Source: Bacteroidota bacterium (GTDB lineage: Bacteria; Bacteroidota; Bacteroidia; Chitinophagales; Chitinophagaceae). Taken from it: a stretch of DNA of 64,000 nt. The notes beneath the pieces were generated by a model. That model was not told the origin of the DNA. It worked only from the letters and a program-made list of their open reading frames with translations, and made no database searches. Location: positions 176,564-240,563 of the forward strand of contig JAUZOE010000002.1 in assembly GCA_030706605.1 (NCBI GenBank), in the 5' to 3' direction. The translations under genes and the position numbers were made by a program. Positions 15,459 to 27,070 of the stretch are shown piece after piece (position 1 is the first letter of the stretch; each line of letters starts with the position of its first letter).

Positions 15459-17768
15459 TTATTCTACTATTCGCAACTTTGCATAATTAAGCATGATCTT
15501 CTTTTCACCGTTGTGTTCAAACTTTACAGTTGCTATGGGATTATGTGCCGCTCCTTCCATTTTTAATACTTCTCCAAAACCAAATTTCTGATGCTCCACC
15601 TTTTGGCCAGACTGTAAATTACTGGTATCGCTTGGTGCAAAATCAACAGAAGGAATATGTTCTTTTATTTTTATAACAGGCGTGGAAACAAGATAGGCGG
15701 GTTTTTCTGGTTTAGTTTCTCTTTTACTGTTTTCAAATTGGTTTTTAGGTTTGCTGCTAAATGCATTCCAGCCATTACCGGATTGATTATTGCGCATATT
15801 GCCTCCCGCGAAAGATTTGTCAATGCGTTCGTCCGGTAATTCATCTATGAATCTGCTGGGTTCATTTTGAGTAAGATTACCAAAACGATAGCGGTTGTTA
15901 GCATAGGTAAGCCATAATCTTTGTTTAGCCCGTGTAATAGCTACATAAAACAATCTCCTTTCTTCTTCCAGTTCTTCACGGGTATTTATTGCCATCGCGT
16001 TGGGAAACAAAGTTTCCTCTAAACCGCCAACAAATACTACAGGAAATTCCAATCCTTTTGCCGCATGAATGGTCATCAACTTCACTACATCGCTTTCGCC
16101 TTTATCATTATCTGCATCGGTTAATAATGTGATTTGCTGCAGATAGCTTCCCAGGCTTTTATCAAGTAATTCACCATCTTCGGTAGGTGTTTCAGTGAAT
16201 TCTTTTATTGAGTTTAATAATTCCTGCAAATTTTCATAACGTGCCAGGCCCTCTGTTGTTTTATCATTAAACAGATCCTTTATAATTCCTGTATTTTTCC
16301 CTACAATAATAGCAAGGTCATATGCATTTTTCTTTTGCAATTCACTTTGGAACATTTTTATCATGGTTACAAAGTCTTTAATGATCTCAAGGGTTGATGC
16401 TTTGTAACCAAATTCCGAAGCCTGTTCCAGTACATTCCACATGGAAATATTATGCTGGTTAGCAAACAGGATGGCTTTCTCGATAGTGGTTTTTCCTATA
16501 CCCCTTGCAGGAAAATTAATAATTCTTTTTAAAGCCTCTTCATCACCTGGATTTAAAATAATACGCAGGTAACTTAAGAAATCTTTAATTTCTTTTCGTT
16601 GATAAAAACTAATGCCTCCGTAAATCCGGTAAGCAATATTCATTCTGCGTAAGCTTTCCTCAAAACTGCGGCTTTGGGCATTTGTACGGTAAAGAATAGC
16701 AAAATCACTATTGCGAAAATGGTTTCTTAATTTTTGTTCCTGAATGGCATCTGCTACATATTTTCCTTCATCATTATCTGTGGCGGTTCTCACCAGTTTT
16801 ATTTTTTCACCTTCTTCATTACTGGTCCATAATTTTTTAGGAATCTGCCCTTTATTATTAGAAATAATTTCGTTGGCAACATTTAATATCATTTGTGAAC
16901 TTCGGTAGTTCTGCTCAAGCATTACTACTTTTACTTCATCATAATCTTTTTGAAATTGCAGAATATTTTCAATGGTAGCTCCCCGGAAACTATAAATGCT
17001 TTGTGCGTCATCCCCTACTACGGCCACGTTTTCGTGCATCGCGCCCAAAAGTTTTATTATTTGATATTGTGAAGTATTGGTATCCTGGTATTCATCAATC
17101 ATGATGTACTTAAACTTGCGCTGGTATTTGCTGAGGCTTTCCGGATGAGTACTTAGTAATTGATAAAACTTAAGCAAAAGATCATCAAAATCCATCGCCC
17201 CGTTTTTAAAACAGCGTTTGCAATATGCATCAAATATCTGTCCCGTCAATGGGCGATTGGCCCGCATATCTTCCTGTTGTAAGCCATAATCGTTAATGTA
17301 TTCTTCAGGAGTAATCAGGCTGTTTTTTGCATTCGAGATCCGGTTATAAACGGTATTGGGTTTATAACTTTTATCATCAATATTCATTTCCTTAAGCACC
17401 GTTTTTACCACACTTTTTGCATCATCGGTGTCATAAATAGTGAAATTTTTTGGGTAACCCAGTTTATCTGCTTCTGCTCTTAGAATACGTGCAAAAACAG
17501 AGTGGAAAGTGCCTATGTAAAGATTTCTTGCTTCATTGTTTCCCAAAATATGGGCTACTCTTTCCTTCATTTCCGCTGCCGCCTTATTGGTAAAAGTAAG
17601 TGCCAGTATCTGAAAGGCATCTACACCAGTAGCCATCATGTGTGCAATCCGCGTCGTTAATACTTTGGTTTTCCCGCTTCCTGCGCCCGCCACAATCATT
17701 ATCGGCCCATCCCGGTGCAATACTGCTTCGCGCTGAGCATCATTCAATCCCCTTAAATATTCCTGCAT
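15459..17768 (-). CDS. pcrA: UvrD/PcrA-family ATP-dependent DNA helicase
   Basis: The product has 769 residues. It shows all superfamily 1A helicase motifs: Walker A GAGSGKTKVL near residue 28, DEYQDTN (motif II), GDDAQSIYSFRGA (motif III), LEQNYRSS (motif IV), MTIHAAKGLEFPVVF (motif V) and FYVAITRAK (motif VI). The C-terminal end GQKVEHQKFGFGEVLKMEG is the small Tudor-like domain of PcrA/UvrD that contacts RNA polymerase. It unwinds DNA 3' to 5' in repair and removal of stalled complexes. It ends convergently with the ABC ATPase gene. Confidence 0.95.
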   Translation of the reverse strand: MQEYLRGLNDAQREAVLHRDGPIMIVAGAGSGKTKVLTTRIAHMMATGVDAFQILALTFTNKAAAEMKERVAHILGNNEARNLYIGTFHSVFARILRAEADKLGYPKNFTIYDTDDAKSVVKTVLKEMNIDDKSYKPNTVYNRISNAKNSLITPEEYINDYGLQQEDMRANRPLTGQIFDAYCKRCFKNGAMDFDDLLLKFYQLLSTHPESLSKYQRKFKYIMIDEYQDTNTSQYQIIKLLGAMHENVAVVGDDAQSIYSFRGATIENILQFQKDYDEVKVVMLEQNYRSSQMILNVANEIISNNKGQIPKKLWTSNEEGEKIKLVRTATDNDEGKYVADAIQEQKLRNHFRNSDFAILYRTNAQSRSFEESLRRMNIAYRIYGGISFYQRKEIKDFLSYLRIILNPGDEEALKRIINFPARGIGKTTIEKAILFANQHNISMWNVLEQASEFGYKASTLEIIKDFVTMIKMFQSELQKKNAYDLAIIVGKNTGIIKDLFNDKTTEGLARYENLQELLNSIKEFTETPTEDGELLDKSLGSYLQQITLLTDADNDKGESDVVKLMTIHAAKGLEFPVVFVGGLEETLFPNAMAINTREELEEERRLFYVAITRAKQRLWLTYANNRYRFGNLTQNEPSRFIDELPDERIDKSFAGGNMRNNQSGNGWNAFSSKPKNQFENSKRETKPEKPAYLVSTPVIKIKEHIPSVDFAPSDTSNLQSGQKVEHQKFGFGEVLKMEGAAHNPIATVKFEHNGEKKIMLNYAKLRIVE

Positions 17769-17855
17769 GTGGCAAATTTACGAAAAGAGACCGTGGGGGG
17801 AAAGGAGTGTTAGGAAATATTTATGGACAGTTGTATTGATTTAAAGCATTAACTT

Positions 17856-18584
17856 TTATTTTATCCATAAGTATAATCCGGCTGCCAGCAGTGATCCTAT
17901 CAATGGCCCAATTAGGGGCACCCATGCATATCCCCACTCGCTGCTTCCTTTTCCTTTTATTGGTAAAATTGAATGCATGATTCTTGGGCCTAAGTCTCTT
18001 GCAGGATTAATGGCATAACCGGTTGTTCCTCCAAGCGATAATCCAATAGCCCACACCAGAAATGCTACCGGGATTGCACCCAGAGAACCCAAACCTATCG
18101 GCGTTTTATCTTTTACTATCTCAGCATTTGTAAAATAAAAAATGATAAATATAAGGACGAAGGTTCCTATGATTTCACTTATGATATTCATAGAAGGCTT
18201 TCTGATAGCCGGCTTAGTGCAGAATATCATTAATTGTAAGCCCTTGTCATCGGTTTTAAATAAATGATCTTTATAAATTAACCAGACTAAAAAAGCGCCA
18301 ACCATAGCACCGCCTAACTGGGCAATAATAAAGCCCAAAACTCTATTCCAGGCAAACTGATGTGCTACTGCTAAACCAATCGTTACTGCCGGGTTTAAAT
18401 GAGCGCCACTATATGGAGCTGCTAATACCACGCCCACATATACTGCCAGTGCCCATCCGGTTGTAATTACAATCCATCCACCATTATTACCTTTTGTTTC
18501 GTTTAATACCACATTGGCAACCACGCCATTTCCTAAAAGTATTAGAAACATTGTACCAAAAAATTCTGCCAGGCAAGGAGTCAT
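17856..18584 (-). CDS. glpF: glycerol uptake facilitator (aquaglyceroporin)
   Basis: The product has 242 residues with six membrane helices and two NPA boxes: SGAHLNPAVTIGLA near residue 58 and YAINPARDLGPR near 195. The aspartate after the second NPAR is the mark of glycerol-conducting members as opposed to water-only aquaporins. It allows glycerol to diffuse across the inner membrane. It is the last gene of the glpD-glpK-glpF group, 162 nt after glpK. Confidence 0.95.
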   Translation of the reverse strand: MTPCLAEFFGTMFLILLGNGVVANVVLNETKGNNGGWIVITTGWALAVYVGVVLAAPYSGAHLNPAVTIGLAVAHQFAWNRVLGFIIAQLGGAMVGAFLVWLIYKDHLFKTDDKGLQLMIFCTKPAIRKPSMNIISEIIGTFVLIFIIFYFTNAEIVKDKTPIGLGSLGAIPVAFLVWAIGLSLGGTTGYAINPARDLGPRIMHSILPIKGKGSSEWGYAWVPLIGPLIGSLLAAGLYLWIK

Positions 18585-18746
18585 ATTGCTTTTTGTTGTT
18601 AAGGGTGAAAAACTATGTTTCGTATTTTAAATCAAAAGTTATCAGATATTTCAAGGGAACAGTTAATTAGTTTTTTACAATTTAACTGGTAACAATGAGC
18701 AATCGGTAATAACTAAATATCAAAGGATGAAAATATGAAAATATAT

Positions 18747-20240
18747 TTACATTTCTGCCCATGCTTTTGCTGCTTTAACAGCTTTGTTCCAACCTTTGAT
18801 CCATTCAGCTATATTTTTATTATTATGATCGGGCTCAAAACATTTTTCCATCTTCCATTGCTCCCCTATTTCATTCATGTCTTTCCAATAACCTACTGCA
18901 AGTCCTGCCAGGTAGGCAGCTCCGAGAGCTGTCGTTTCAGTCACCTGTGGACGAATTACTTTGGTGTCTAATACATCGGCCTGGAACTGCATTAGCAAAT
19001 CATTGGAAGTGGCTCCGCCATCTACTCTTAATTCTTTAATGCTAATTCCGGAATCTGCTTCCATCGCTTTTAATACCTCCATTGTTTGATAGGCAATACT
19101 TTCCAGTGATGCCCTGGCAATGTGTGAGGCATTACTACCCCGGGTGATACCAACCATCGTTCCCCTGGCCTGCTGGTCCCAATGGGGGGCGCCTAATCCG
19201 GTGAAGGCTGGAACAAAATAAACACCTCCGTTGTCATTTACTTTTGAAGCCAGGGATTCCACTTCTGCAGAAGTGCGTATAATATTCAATCCATCCCGAA
19301 GCCATTGTACCACAGCACCGGCAATAAAAATACTTCCTTCTAAGGCATATTGTACTTTCCCGTCTACCTTCCAGGCGATGGTAGTAAGCAGATTATTTTT
19401 GGAGATGATAGGCTTCTCGCCAATATTCATTAGCATGAAACATCCGGTTCCATAAGTGTTTTTTACCATGCCGGGCGTAATACACATTTGTCCGAACAAA
19501 GCAGCATGCTGATCTCCGGCCACTCCGCCAATAGGTATTTCTGTTGAAAATAAAGAAGCTGATGTTGTTCCAAATATTTCACTTGATTGTTTTAAATCGG
19601 GAAGCATTTTTTTGGGGACATCAAATATTTCTAAGAGTTCATCATCCCAATTCAGTGTATTTATGTTGAATAACATAGTTCGGGATGCATTTGTAATATC
19701 AGTAGCATGAACTTTTCCTTTTGTGAGATTCCAGATAAGCCATGAATCAATAGTGCCAAAGGCCAATTTACCGTCTTCAGCTTTTTGGCGCGCACCAGCT
19801 ACATTTTTTAATATCCAATTAATTTTGGTTGCAGAAAAATAAGCGTCTATTACCAATCCTGTTTTTTCCCTGATTTTTGTTTCAAGGTTTTGTTTTTTCA
19901 AATTATTGCAAAAATCAGCAGTTCTTCTATCCTGCCATACAATAGCATTATATATAGGTTTCCCGGTTTCCCGGTCCCAAACTACCGTAGTCTCCCGTTG
20001 GTTGGTAATGCCAATGGCGGCTATATCCTTACTGGTTAGTCCCGCTCTTGTAACTGCTTCCGCTGCTACGCCCAACTGGGTTGACCATATTTCATGCGGA
20101 TCATGTTCGACCCAGCCTGGCGATGGGAAAATCTGAGTAAACTCTTTTTGTGCTACCGAAACAATAGACCCGGTCTTATCAAATAGAATGGCTCTTGAAC
20201 TGGTGGTTCCCTGGTCAAATGCCAGAATATATTTTTTCAT
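18747..20240 (-). CDS. glpK: glycerol kinase
   Basis: The product has 497 residues, the full normal length of FGGY-family glycerol kinases. N-terminal [14 protein letters not shown] is the phosphate-binding loop; [30 protein letters not shown] and [20 protein letters not shown] are family blocks. It phosphorylates glycerol to sn-glycerol 3-phosphate, trapping it in the cell. The start codon overlaps the glpD stop by 4 bp (ATGA), so the two are translationally coupled. Confidence 0.97.
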   Translation of the reverse strand: MKKYILAFDQGTTSSRAILFDKTGSIVSVAQKEFTQIFPSPGWVEHDPHEIWSTQLGVAAEAVTRAGLTSKDIAAIGITNQRETTVVWDRETGKPIYNAIVWQDRRTADFCNNLKKQNLETKIREKTGLVIDAYFSATKINWILKNVAGARQKAEDGKLAFGTIDSWLIWNLTKGKVHATDITNASRTMLFNINTLNWDDELLEIFDVPKKMLPDLKQSSEIFGTTSASLFSTEIPIGGVAGDQHAALFGQMCITPGMVKNTYGTGCFMLMNIGEKPIISKNNLLTTIAWKVDGKVQYALEGSIFIAGAVVQWLRDGLNIIRTSAEVESLASKVNDNGGVYFVPAFTGLGAPHWDQQARGTMVGITRGSNASHIARASLESIAYQTMEVLKAMEADSGISIKELRVDGGATSNDLLMQFQADVLDTKVIRPQVTETTALGAAYLAGLAVGYWKDMNEIGEQWKMEKCFEPDHNNKNIAEWIKGWNKAVKAAKAWAEM

Positions 20241-21847
20241 AATGATTGTTTTTTTATATCATACCATGATGGAAAATAGGGGGTTAATAAATAGTTATTT
20301 GCAAGATTTACAAATTCGTCTAACTGTTGCTGTTGCCATTGGCTCTCTTTATTTAATTCTGCGGCCATTATTTCCGATACAGAAGGCGCCATATCAATGG
20401 CCATTTTTGCATCAAGAAACAGAATTCTTAGCCTTCTGGCCAAAACATCTTCTATAGTGCGGGCCATTTCTTCACGAACAGCCCAAACGACCTGGGCTTT
20501 TATGGAATTATTTTGGGGGAAAATTGGTTCTGCCAATGCAGGATTTTTTGTTATTAATTCCCTGATTGCCATTTCATCGCTTCCATATATTTGAAAAATA
20601 TCTTTTTCGGGTATTACATCTTTTCTGTAACCATGTATTTTAAGATTTTTTGTTGTACACTTTAAAAATGGCAATTCTGTTATTTTGATGGTTTTATTCA
20701 CAGTGTCTTCTGCCATCTTTCTAAAGGTGGTCCATTTGCCCCCGGTAATGGTAATCAAGCCCGAGTCTGCAACTATTATTTTATGACCCCTGGATATTTC
20801 TTTCGTAGCGCCAGTGTCCTTTTCCGGGGCGGCTAAAGGGCGTAATCCTGCAAAAATACTTAGCACATCGTTACGTGTAGGTATATGGGTTAAATAAGTT
20901 CCTGCTGTCTTTAAAATGAATTCGATTTCTTCACTTAGTGCTCTTGGCTCCAGGCTGTGTAATTTTATAGGCGTATCAGTGGTTCCAACCAAAGCCTTTC
21001 CATGCCAGGGCACTACAAATAATACCCTTCCATCCTGGGTTTTTGGTATCATAATCGCCCTGTCGCTTTTCAGGAAAATTTTGTCAAATACAAGATGAAC
21101 GCCCTGGCTGGGCATTACCATATCATTTTGGTGGGGATTATCCAATTTTAAAATTTCATCTACAAATATACCAGTGGCATTAATCACTGATTTGGCATAT
21201 AAACTATATGTTTTATCCGTTTCCGCATCTGTTGCCATTACGCCGGTTATTTTTCCTGCCTCATTTTTTAATAAGTTGATTACTTTAATATAATTTAAAA
21301 CTATACCTCCATGCTCTTCTGCTGTTTGTGCTATATTAATGGCAAGGCGCGCGTCATCAAATTGCCCATCATGATAAATTACCCCTCCTTTTAACTTATC
21401 CTGTCTTAAAGTTGGCAAACTTTCTATTGTTTCCTTTTTGCTTATGGATACTGATTTCCCCAAACCCAAACGACCGGATAATAAATCATATAATTTTAAA
21501 CCAATTGAATAAAAAGCCTGCTGCCCCCATTTGTAGCAAGGAATAATAAAACTAAGATTATGCACTACATGAGGTGCATTTTTTATTAATAATCCCCGCT
21601 CATGCAAAGCTTCCAATACCAAACCTATATTTCCCTGGGCTAAATACCTGACTCCACCATGCACAAGTTTTGTACTTCGGCTGGAAGTTCCTTTGGCAAA
21701 ATCTGCCTGTTCCAATAATAAAACATGAAATCCTCTTTTAGATGCATCCATTGCTATTCCCAAACCAGTCGCCCCCCCTCCTATAACGATAATATCCCAG
21801 CCTTGTGAATTTGTTTCAATTTTTCTGATATTAATTGATCTGTCCAT
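20237..21847 (-). CDS. glpD: glycerol-3-phosphate dehydrogenase (FAD-dependent)
   Basis: The product has 536 residues. The FAD-binding fingerprint [16 protein letters not shown] lies near residue 20, followed by [20 protein letters not shown], typical of GlpD. The DAO C-terminal domain near the end has [18 protein letters not shown]. It oxidises glycerol 3-phosphate to dihydroxyacetone phosphate and feeds electrons to quinone at the membrane. It is the first gene of the glp operon. The 555-bp upstream region holds no obvious operator. Confidence 0.96.
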   Translation of the reverse strand: MDRSINIRKIETNSQGWDIIVIGGGATGLGIAMDASKRGFHVLLLEQADFAKGTSSRSTKLVHGGVRYLAQGNIGLVLEALHERGLLIKNAPHVVHNLSFIIPCYKWGQQAFYSIGLKLYDLLSGRLGLGKSVSISKKETIESLPTLRQDKLKGGVIYHDGQFDDARLAINIAQTAEEHGGIVLNYIKVINLLKNEAGKITGVMATDAETDKTYSLYAKSVINATGIFVDEILKLDNPHQNDMVMPSQGVHLVFDKIFLKSDRAIMIPKTQDGRVLFVVPWHGKALVGTTDTPIKLHSLEPRALSEEIEFILKTAGTYLTHIPTRNDVLSIFAGLRPLAAPEKDTGATKEISRGHKIIVADSGLITITGGKWTTFRKMAEDTVNKTIKITELPFLKCTTKNLKIHGYRKDVIPEKDIFQIYGSDEMAIRELITKNPALAEPIFPQNNSIKAQVVWAVREEMARTIEDVLARRLRILFLDAKMAIDMAPSVSEIMAAELNKESQWQQQQLDEFVNLANNYLLTPYFPSWYDIKKQSL

Positions 21848-22402
21848 TTTTATCCTGTCTTATTAATCTTTTAGGCCTAAAAATACAATGAATTAATAAT
21901 AAGCCATGTTAGGAAAATTATCTAACCGAATTGGAATATTAAGCAATTATATACAATAAATAAAAAATAATCAGCGTTATATTTTTAAAGTGTCTTTAAT
22001 GTGGTACGCGAAATTCTCCCGCTTCAGAAAGGTGCCTTAGCCATTTAGTTAAATTTTGTAGACAAAACGTTGCTTAAAAGCCAGAATCTTTAACGAGAGA
22101 ATGTGAAAACCTTAGTACATTATATCATATTTTGGAAATAAAGTTTTGCACACAATGTGGAAAATACGGAAATCAAAAGAGAGTAAATATGCTATTGGAA
22201 AAACATTAATTTATTTTTTACTTTAAACCATATATTTTTTATCTAAAACTAATGTCAAATGAAACATCACGGTTACCAAAAAAAGACTTTTTTTTCTCTC
22301 TTCCTCAGTAATGTAACTAAAAATTTTGTTGCTCTTTTTAAATCAGGAAATAAAAGAGAATTTCAAAGGTTGAAAGATTTTATTACTTCTTAATTAAGAT
22401 AA
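21848..22402. other. 555-bp intergenic region upstream of glpD
   Basis: It should contain the glpD promoter and the end of the SNF2-gene transcript. A 44-codon plus-strand frame (22259-22393, beginning MKHHGYQKK) is open but has no family resemblance or clear ribosome site. No strong inverted repeat was found. Confidence 0.45.
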
Positions 22403-25400
22403 TTAGCTGAAAAGGTATTCTACGTCTTCTTTGCTTAATCCTTTCACGAAAGTTTGATCATCTGAAATTAATTCTTTGGCAAGGATGCGTTTGCGCTCCT
22501 GTAATTGCAAAATTTTATCTTCAATCGTATCCTTACAGATCATCCTGTATGCAAAAATATTTTTGGTCTGCCCTATACGATGCGTACGGTCAATAGCTTG
22601 TTGCTCTACAGCGGGATTCCACCAAGGATCTACAATATAAACATAATCAGCCGCAGTTAAATTGAGGCCTACTCCACCTGCCTTGAGAGATATGAGAAAG
22701 ACTCTGCAATCATCATTGTTTTGAAAATTTTTAATTGCCTTCTCCCTATCTGCCGGTGAAGTACTTCCATCAAAATATTCGAAGGGAATATTATTTTCTA
22801 TAAGTTTTTCTCTTATTAAAGAAAGCATTCCCAAAAATTGAGAAAATACCAGGGCTTTATGCTCTCCAATGTTCTCGGTTATTTCCCGGGTAAGTTCTTC
22901 GAGTTTTATGGAGTGATTGGGATATTTTTCATCCTCCTTTAAGATAGAAGGGCTGTCACAAATTTGCCTGAGTTTCATTAGCCCTTGTAAAATGGTGAGT
23001 TGTGATCTTCCTACTCCTTGTTCATCTATTACTCCTAAAATTTTATCGCGATATGAATTCCGATAAGCATCATAAATATTTCGCTGCTTATTACCCATTT
23101 CACAAAAAAGAATCGTTTCTGTTTTTTCCGGAAGATCCTTAGCTACCTGCTCTTTGGTTCTTCTAAGTATAAAAGGGTAAAGTAATTTCTTAAGATGATC
23201 TTTTTGCTCCTGCTCGCCAAATTTATCAATGGGTGTAGAAAATTCACTTCTAAAATATTCTACCGAACCAAGGAGCCCATGATTTAAAAAATTCATTTGA
23301 GCATAGATGTCAAAAGTATTATTCTGCAAAGGGGTACCGCTCATACACACCCGGTTTTTTGCCTTAAGGAGACAAGCGGCCTTGGTAACTTTGGAAGAAG
23401 GATTTTTGATAGCCTGTGATTCATCCAGAACAACATAGTCAAAGTTAATTTTGATCAGCAATTGTATATCGCTGCGCAAGGTGCCATAGGTAGTAATCAG
23501 AACATTAGCGCCTTCAAATTCTTCTTTGGTTCTGGCCCGAACATTTCCGTGATGTATCCGCCAGGTAAGCGATGGAGTGAATTTTTTTATTTCGTTTTCC
23601 CAATTGTACATTAATGTAGTAGGGCACACCACCAAGGCTTTTAAACCTCCTTCTTCAGCATTGTAATAGCTGAGCATGCTAAGGGCCTGAACAGTTTTAC
23701 CTAAACCCATATCATCAGCAAGTATTCCACCCCAGCCTACAGTATTTAAATAATTGAGCCAATGGAACCCGGAAAGCTGGTAGGGGCGTAAACGGTTTTC
23801 CAACTCTTCCGGAATGGGCACCTCCGGAATACTTTTAAAATTTCTTAGCTTTTCGTATTTTTCATCAAGTTCAAATGAAAGCTCATTTTCATCCCTTTTT
23901 TCATATAAGTCATCTATTACACTTAAATGAAATCTTGATAGCCGGAGCTGATTATTTTTCCCTTCACCTACTTTAAAAAGTAACGCATATTTTTCGATCC
24001 ATTCATCCGGAAGAATACCAAGAGTTCCATCGTTTAATTGTACAAAAGATTGTTTATTGGTCAGCGCTTTTTGAATTTCTGTAATCCCGATTTTCTGTTC
24101 ACCAAATGATAGTTCCACTTTTGCATCAAACCAGTCCATGCCACTGCTCAGGTGAATTTGTGTAGAAGGTTTGGCAGTGTTGAAACGGAAGTTTTTCAAT
24201 GCCTCAAATCCAAAAACAGGTATTTTCATTTCTTTCATGGCATCCACAAATAAGAAAAACCAATTGTTTTTAAGCACGTCCGGGCCTTTAAGAATTAAGC
24301 TTCTGTTTTGTGGCTGATGTACAAACTGTGAATGTAGGCTTGCCAATTTTGAAATAAATTCTGTTTCGGATTCTTTATTTCTCCGAACCATCAGCACTTT
24401 ATCATTATCAGGAACAATGATAGTGTCTTTATCATTGGCTTTTACACTAAATCCTTTATAATTGAAAACAGGTTGAAACATCAGGTATTCTCCTTTTTCA
24501 ATTAAAATAATGCTGATGTCGGGTTGTCCGTCTTTGGTCTCTTTTATTAAGGCGTTATCAAATGATACTTTGTAATCATTTGATAACGGAAGAACTACTT
24601 CCCTTAAAAAAGCCGGCCATTTACTTACGGGGATATAAAGCGGGTTTTTAAATTTCTCTACTACTAATATTTCTTCAAAATTTTTCCACAGATGAAGAAC
24701 TCTATCGTAAAAAAACAATAAATTACTATTCCATTGATTTTCAGATATATTAACTGATTCCTGGTCAAGCCTGACCAGGCTTTTCATTATATATTTATCG
24801 TTAGAAAAGGATAAATTAAATTTTATTTCCGGATGGTGTGATGAAAATTCAATTGGCTCCAGGTTTTGAGTTGTAAATTTTTTACCTGCGGGCAAATAAA
24901 AATTAGTTTTTTCTTCGTTCTCTTCAAAAATCTGTTTTAACTTAGGATGAAGAAATTCGGCAATGAGCATCTTTGTTTCTTCCGGGAATTCTTCATTTTC
25001 CTGGTGAATGATATTTTCCCAAAAACCGCTGAAAGGTGAATTTCGATTTAAGTATTTATTGATTTCGGATTGCTGAATTTTTCTTGCAAGTTGTATTAAT
25101 CGTTTATCTTTTTCGCTGAAGTCTTCTGTATTAATGAATTTGGTAAGATCCATTTTTTCGACTCTTCCAATAAATGCTTTACTTTCTTCATCATAATCGC
25201 CCTGGACTAAATCAACAGAAATAAATGGAAATATTTTTTCATTGCCATTTAAAACCAATGCGGCCTGTTTCTCTTTTGTTGCTAAAGTGATTGAAGAAAC
25301 CTCGGGAGTATTGAAAATGGTTTCTGTCTTGTTGACATTAGAAAAAGTATGCGCTACTTTCTTTATGGATGGGTCAAGTACTTTTAAGTACGGTTTTCCC

Positions 25401-26146
25401 TCTTTATATATAAATTCAAATTTAGCAGTAAGGTCTTCCTCAAGACTATAACCATAGCTTTCCAGCAATTTATTTTTTTCTTTATCCCAGTTTCTGATAC
25501 TATCGAAATAATTGGGACCCCAACTATTTAGTAATTGGAGAAATAAAGCAGTTTTGTGCTGGCATAAGAGATGATCACCATCATCACAGGTACAGGAAGT
25601 GTCAAAATTCCGTTCATCATTTTTTTTCAAAATGATATGATAAGTACTTCCGTCTGTATCGAGCTCTGCTTCTACTTTTTCATTGGCAGCATCAAGGATA
25701 TTACATTTGCTTTTTCTTAAAATTTCTTCGGCAGCCGCGTAATTATTCATTCCTGCAAGCATCCGGATCATTCTGAGATCAATGTTTTTTATTTTAGCTA
25801 CCGTATGTTTTTGGTTGTAAACTGTGGGTGCGTCACTGTTTAGTAAATTTTTATCCACAAGATCCTGCAATTGTAATAAAGCGGCAGCTTCATGCCGACA
25901 GATATCGCTTAAATTATATGGGCAGGTACAACGTACAGAAAGAGATTTTGGATCATCATATTTATGAACCGTTACTTTGTAAAATGTGGTGTAACTATCA
26001 TCACGTACTCTGAAGATTACCGTCTGCATTAACTCATCATGCTCAACAAGTTCTACATATCGGTTAGTATAAATCTTTTTACCACGGCGGATTACTTCGT
26101 CGGTGCCGGAATTATAAACATATTTAATAAAATAGGGTAGAGCCAA
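22403..26146 (-). CDS. SNF2-family helicase with SWIM zinc fingers
   Basis: The product has 1247 residues. The N-terminal third has two SWIM-type zinc motifs: VRCTCPYNLSDICRHEAAAL near residue 71 and TSCTCDDGDHLLCQHKTALF near 182. A long bacterial-SNF2 linker follows. The helicase core (about 780-1240) has DDMGLGKTVQALS, VVLDESQAIKNP, MSGTPLQNN and the C-terminal SLKAGGVGLNLTAADYV and RTHRIGQTKNI blocks. Such proteins are ATP-driven DNA translocases that remodel protein-DNA complexes, perhaps RNA polymerase. It is monocistronic. Confidence 0.93.
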   Translation of the reverse strand: MALPYFIKYVYNSGTDEVIRRGKKIYTNRYVELVEHDELMQTVIFRVRDDSYTTFYKVTVHKYDDPKSLSVRCTCPYNLSDICRHEAAALLQLQDLVDKNLLNSDAPTVYNQKHTVAKIKNIDLRMIRMLAGMNNYAAAEEILRKSKCNILDAANEKVEAELDTDGSTYHIILKKNDERNFDTSCTCDDGDHLLCQHKTALFLQLLNSWGPNYFDSIRNWDKEKNKLLESYGYSLEEDLTAKFEFIYKEGKPYLKVLDPSIKKVAHTFSNVNKTETIFNTPEVSSITLATKEKQAALVLNGNEKIFPFISVDLVQGDYDEESKAFIGRVEKMDLTKFINTEDFSEKDKRLIQLARKIQQSEINKYLNRNSPFSGFWENIIHQENEEFPEETKMLIAEFLHPKLKQIFEENEEKTNFYLPAGKKFTTQNLEPIEFSSHHPEIKFNLSFSNDKYIMKSLVRLDQESVNISENQWNSNLLFFYDRVLHLWKNFEEILVVEKFKNPLYIPVSKWPAFLREVVLPLSNDYKVSFDNALIKETKDGQPDISIILIEKGEYLMFQPVFNYKGFSVKANDKDTIIVPDNDKVLMVRRNKESETEFISKLASLHSQFVHQPQNRSLILKGPDVLKNNWFFLFVDAMKEMKIPVFGFEALKNFRFNTAKPSTQIHLSSGMDWFDAKVELSFGEQKIGITEIQKALTNKQSFVQLNDGTLGILPDEWIEKYALLFKVGEGKNNQLRLSRFHLSVIDDLYEKRDENELSFELDEKYEKLRNFKSIPEVPIPEELENRLRPYQLSGFHWLNYLNTVGWGGILADDMGLGKTVQALSMLSYYNAEEGGLKALVVCPTTLMYNWENEIKKFTPSLTWRIHHGNVRARTKEEFEGANVLITTYGTLRSDIQLLIKINFDYVVLDESQAIKNPSSKVTKAACLLKAKNRVCMSGTPLQNNTFDIYAQMNFLNHGLLGSVEYFRSEFSTPIDKFGEQEQKDHLKKLLYPFILRRTKEQVAKDLPEKTETILFCEMGNKQRNIYDAYRNSYRDKILGVIDEQGVGRSQLTILQGLMKLRQICDSPSILKEDEKYPNHSIKLEELTREITENIGEHKALVFSQFLGMLSLIREKLIENNIPFEYFDGSTSPADREKAIKNFQNNDDCRVFLISLKAGGVGLNLTAADYVYIVDPWWNPAVEQQAIDRTHRIGQTKNIFAYRMICKDTIEDKILQLQERKRILAKELISDDQTFVKGLSKEDVEYLFS

Positions 26147-26288
26147 GAAGAATAAAGTTTTAATTCAATGTTTCTTTTCGGTAATTACATATTGCGAAAA
26201 GGGCAATTTGCAAAAGTAAAGAAAATTTACAGGAGGAGAAAGGCTACTTTAAACAAATATTGATTTCCAAGTTAAATTAAGATAATTT

Positions 26289-27026
26289 TTATGAGGCAAC
26301 AAGACGACCATTAACAAAAATACTTAATATGTTAGCACTATCTTCTGATAAGCAATAGCGGATATCCTTTTCCAAACCGAATCTCATGAGACGATGATAA
26401 TGGGACGCATTTTTTTCTTTCAAAAACGTAAAGGGATCTTCTTTAGCTTCCAGGTAGAGTGTTTCAGAAATTTGCGAAGCATCGCAATTAACCTCGAAAT
26501 TATTCTTTATCCGGTTAATGACGGCTCCTGCAAATAAGGAGTCTTCAATATTAATCCTGTTTTTCCAGCCCGCACAAGCGAGCATTACATTTTTATTTTG
26601 ATTAGAAAGATAATCACATACTGCAGAAAGATTACAGAAAGAGCCGGTTATGATTCCCTTTGCATTTGCTTTAAGTGCCATATGCAAAAGTTTCGTGCCA
26701 TTAGTAGTTGTAAGAACCAGGGTCTTCCCTTTAATGAATTCAGCATCATATTGAAAAGGCGTGTTGCCATATTGCAATCCTTCAGCAATCTGTCCATCCC
26801 GTTCTCCGGCAGTAATTACGTCTATTTGCCTTCCCAATTTTATACATTCTGCCACACTTTCTACAGGGATAATTTCTTTGGCACCATTAAATAACGCTGT
26901 GGCTATCGTGGAGGTGGCCCGCAAAATATCTATGATGACCACAATGCTATTACTTATATCATAAAGATGCAATAATGAAGGTGACAAAACTGTGTTGAGA
27001 GTGGGGATGTGATTTTTTGATTTCAT
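26289..27026 (-). CDS. comB: 2-phosphosulfolactate phosphatase family protein
   Basis: The product has 245 residues and matches ComB: VVIDILRATSTIATALFNGA near residue 33, GERDGQIAEGLQYGNTPF, VLTTTNGTKLLHMA and ENVxLACAGW-like NVMLACAGWKNR. In archaea ComB hydrolyses 2-phosphosulfolactate in coenzyme M synthesis; bacterial homologues may serve sulfolactate formation, which is inferred only. It lies 44 nt downstream of gcvT on the same strand and may share its transcript. Confidence 0.88.
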   Translation of the reverse strand: MKSKNHIPTLNTVLSPSLLHLYDISNSIVVIIDILRATSTIATALFNGAKEIIPVESVAECIKLGRQIDVITAGERDGQIAEGLQYGNTPFQYDAEFIKGKTLVLTTTNGTKLLHMALKANAKGIITGSFCNLSAVCDYLSNQNKNVMLACAGWKNRINIEDSLFAGAVINRIKNNFEVNCDASQISETLYLEAKEDPFTFLKEKNASHYHRLMRFGLEKDIRYCLSEDSANILSIFVNGRLVAS

Positions 27027-27070
27027 TCATTAAAAACTTAATTGGTATTATATTTTTGATCGGTAAAAAT

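Noticed and set aside
22259..22393. 44-codon plus-strand frame beginning MKHHGYQKK
   Set aside because: Open but AT-rich, without ribosome-binding site or family; judged a chance frame.
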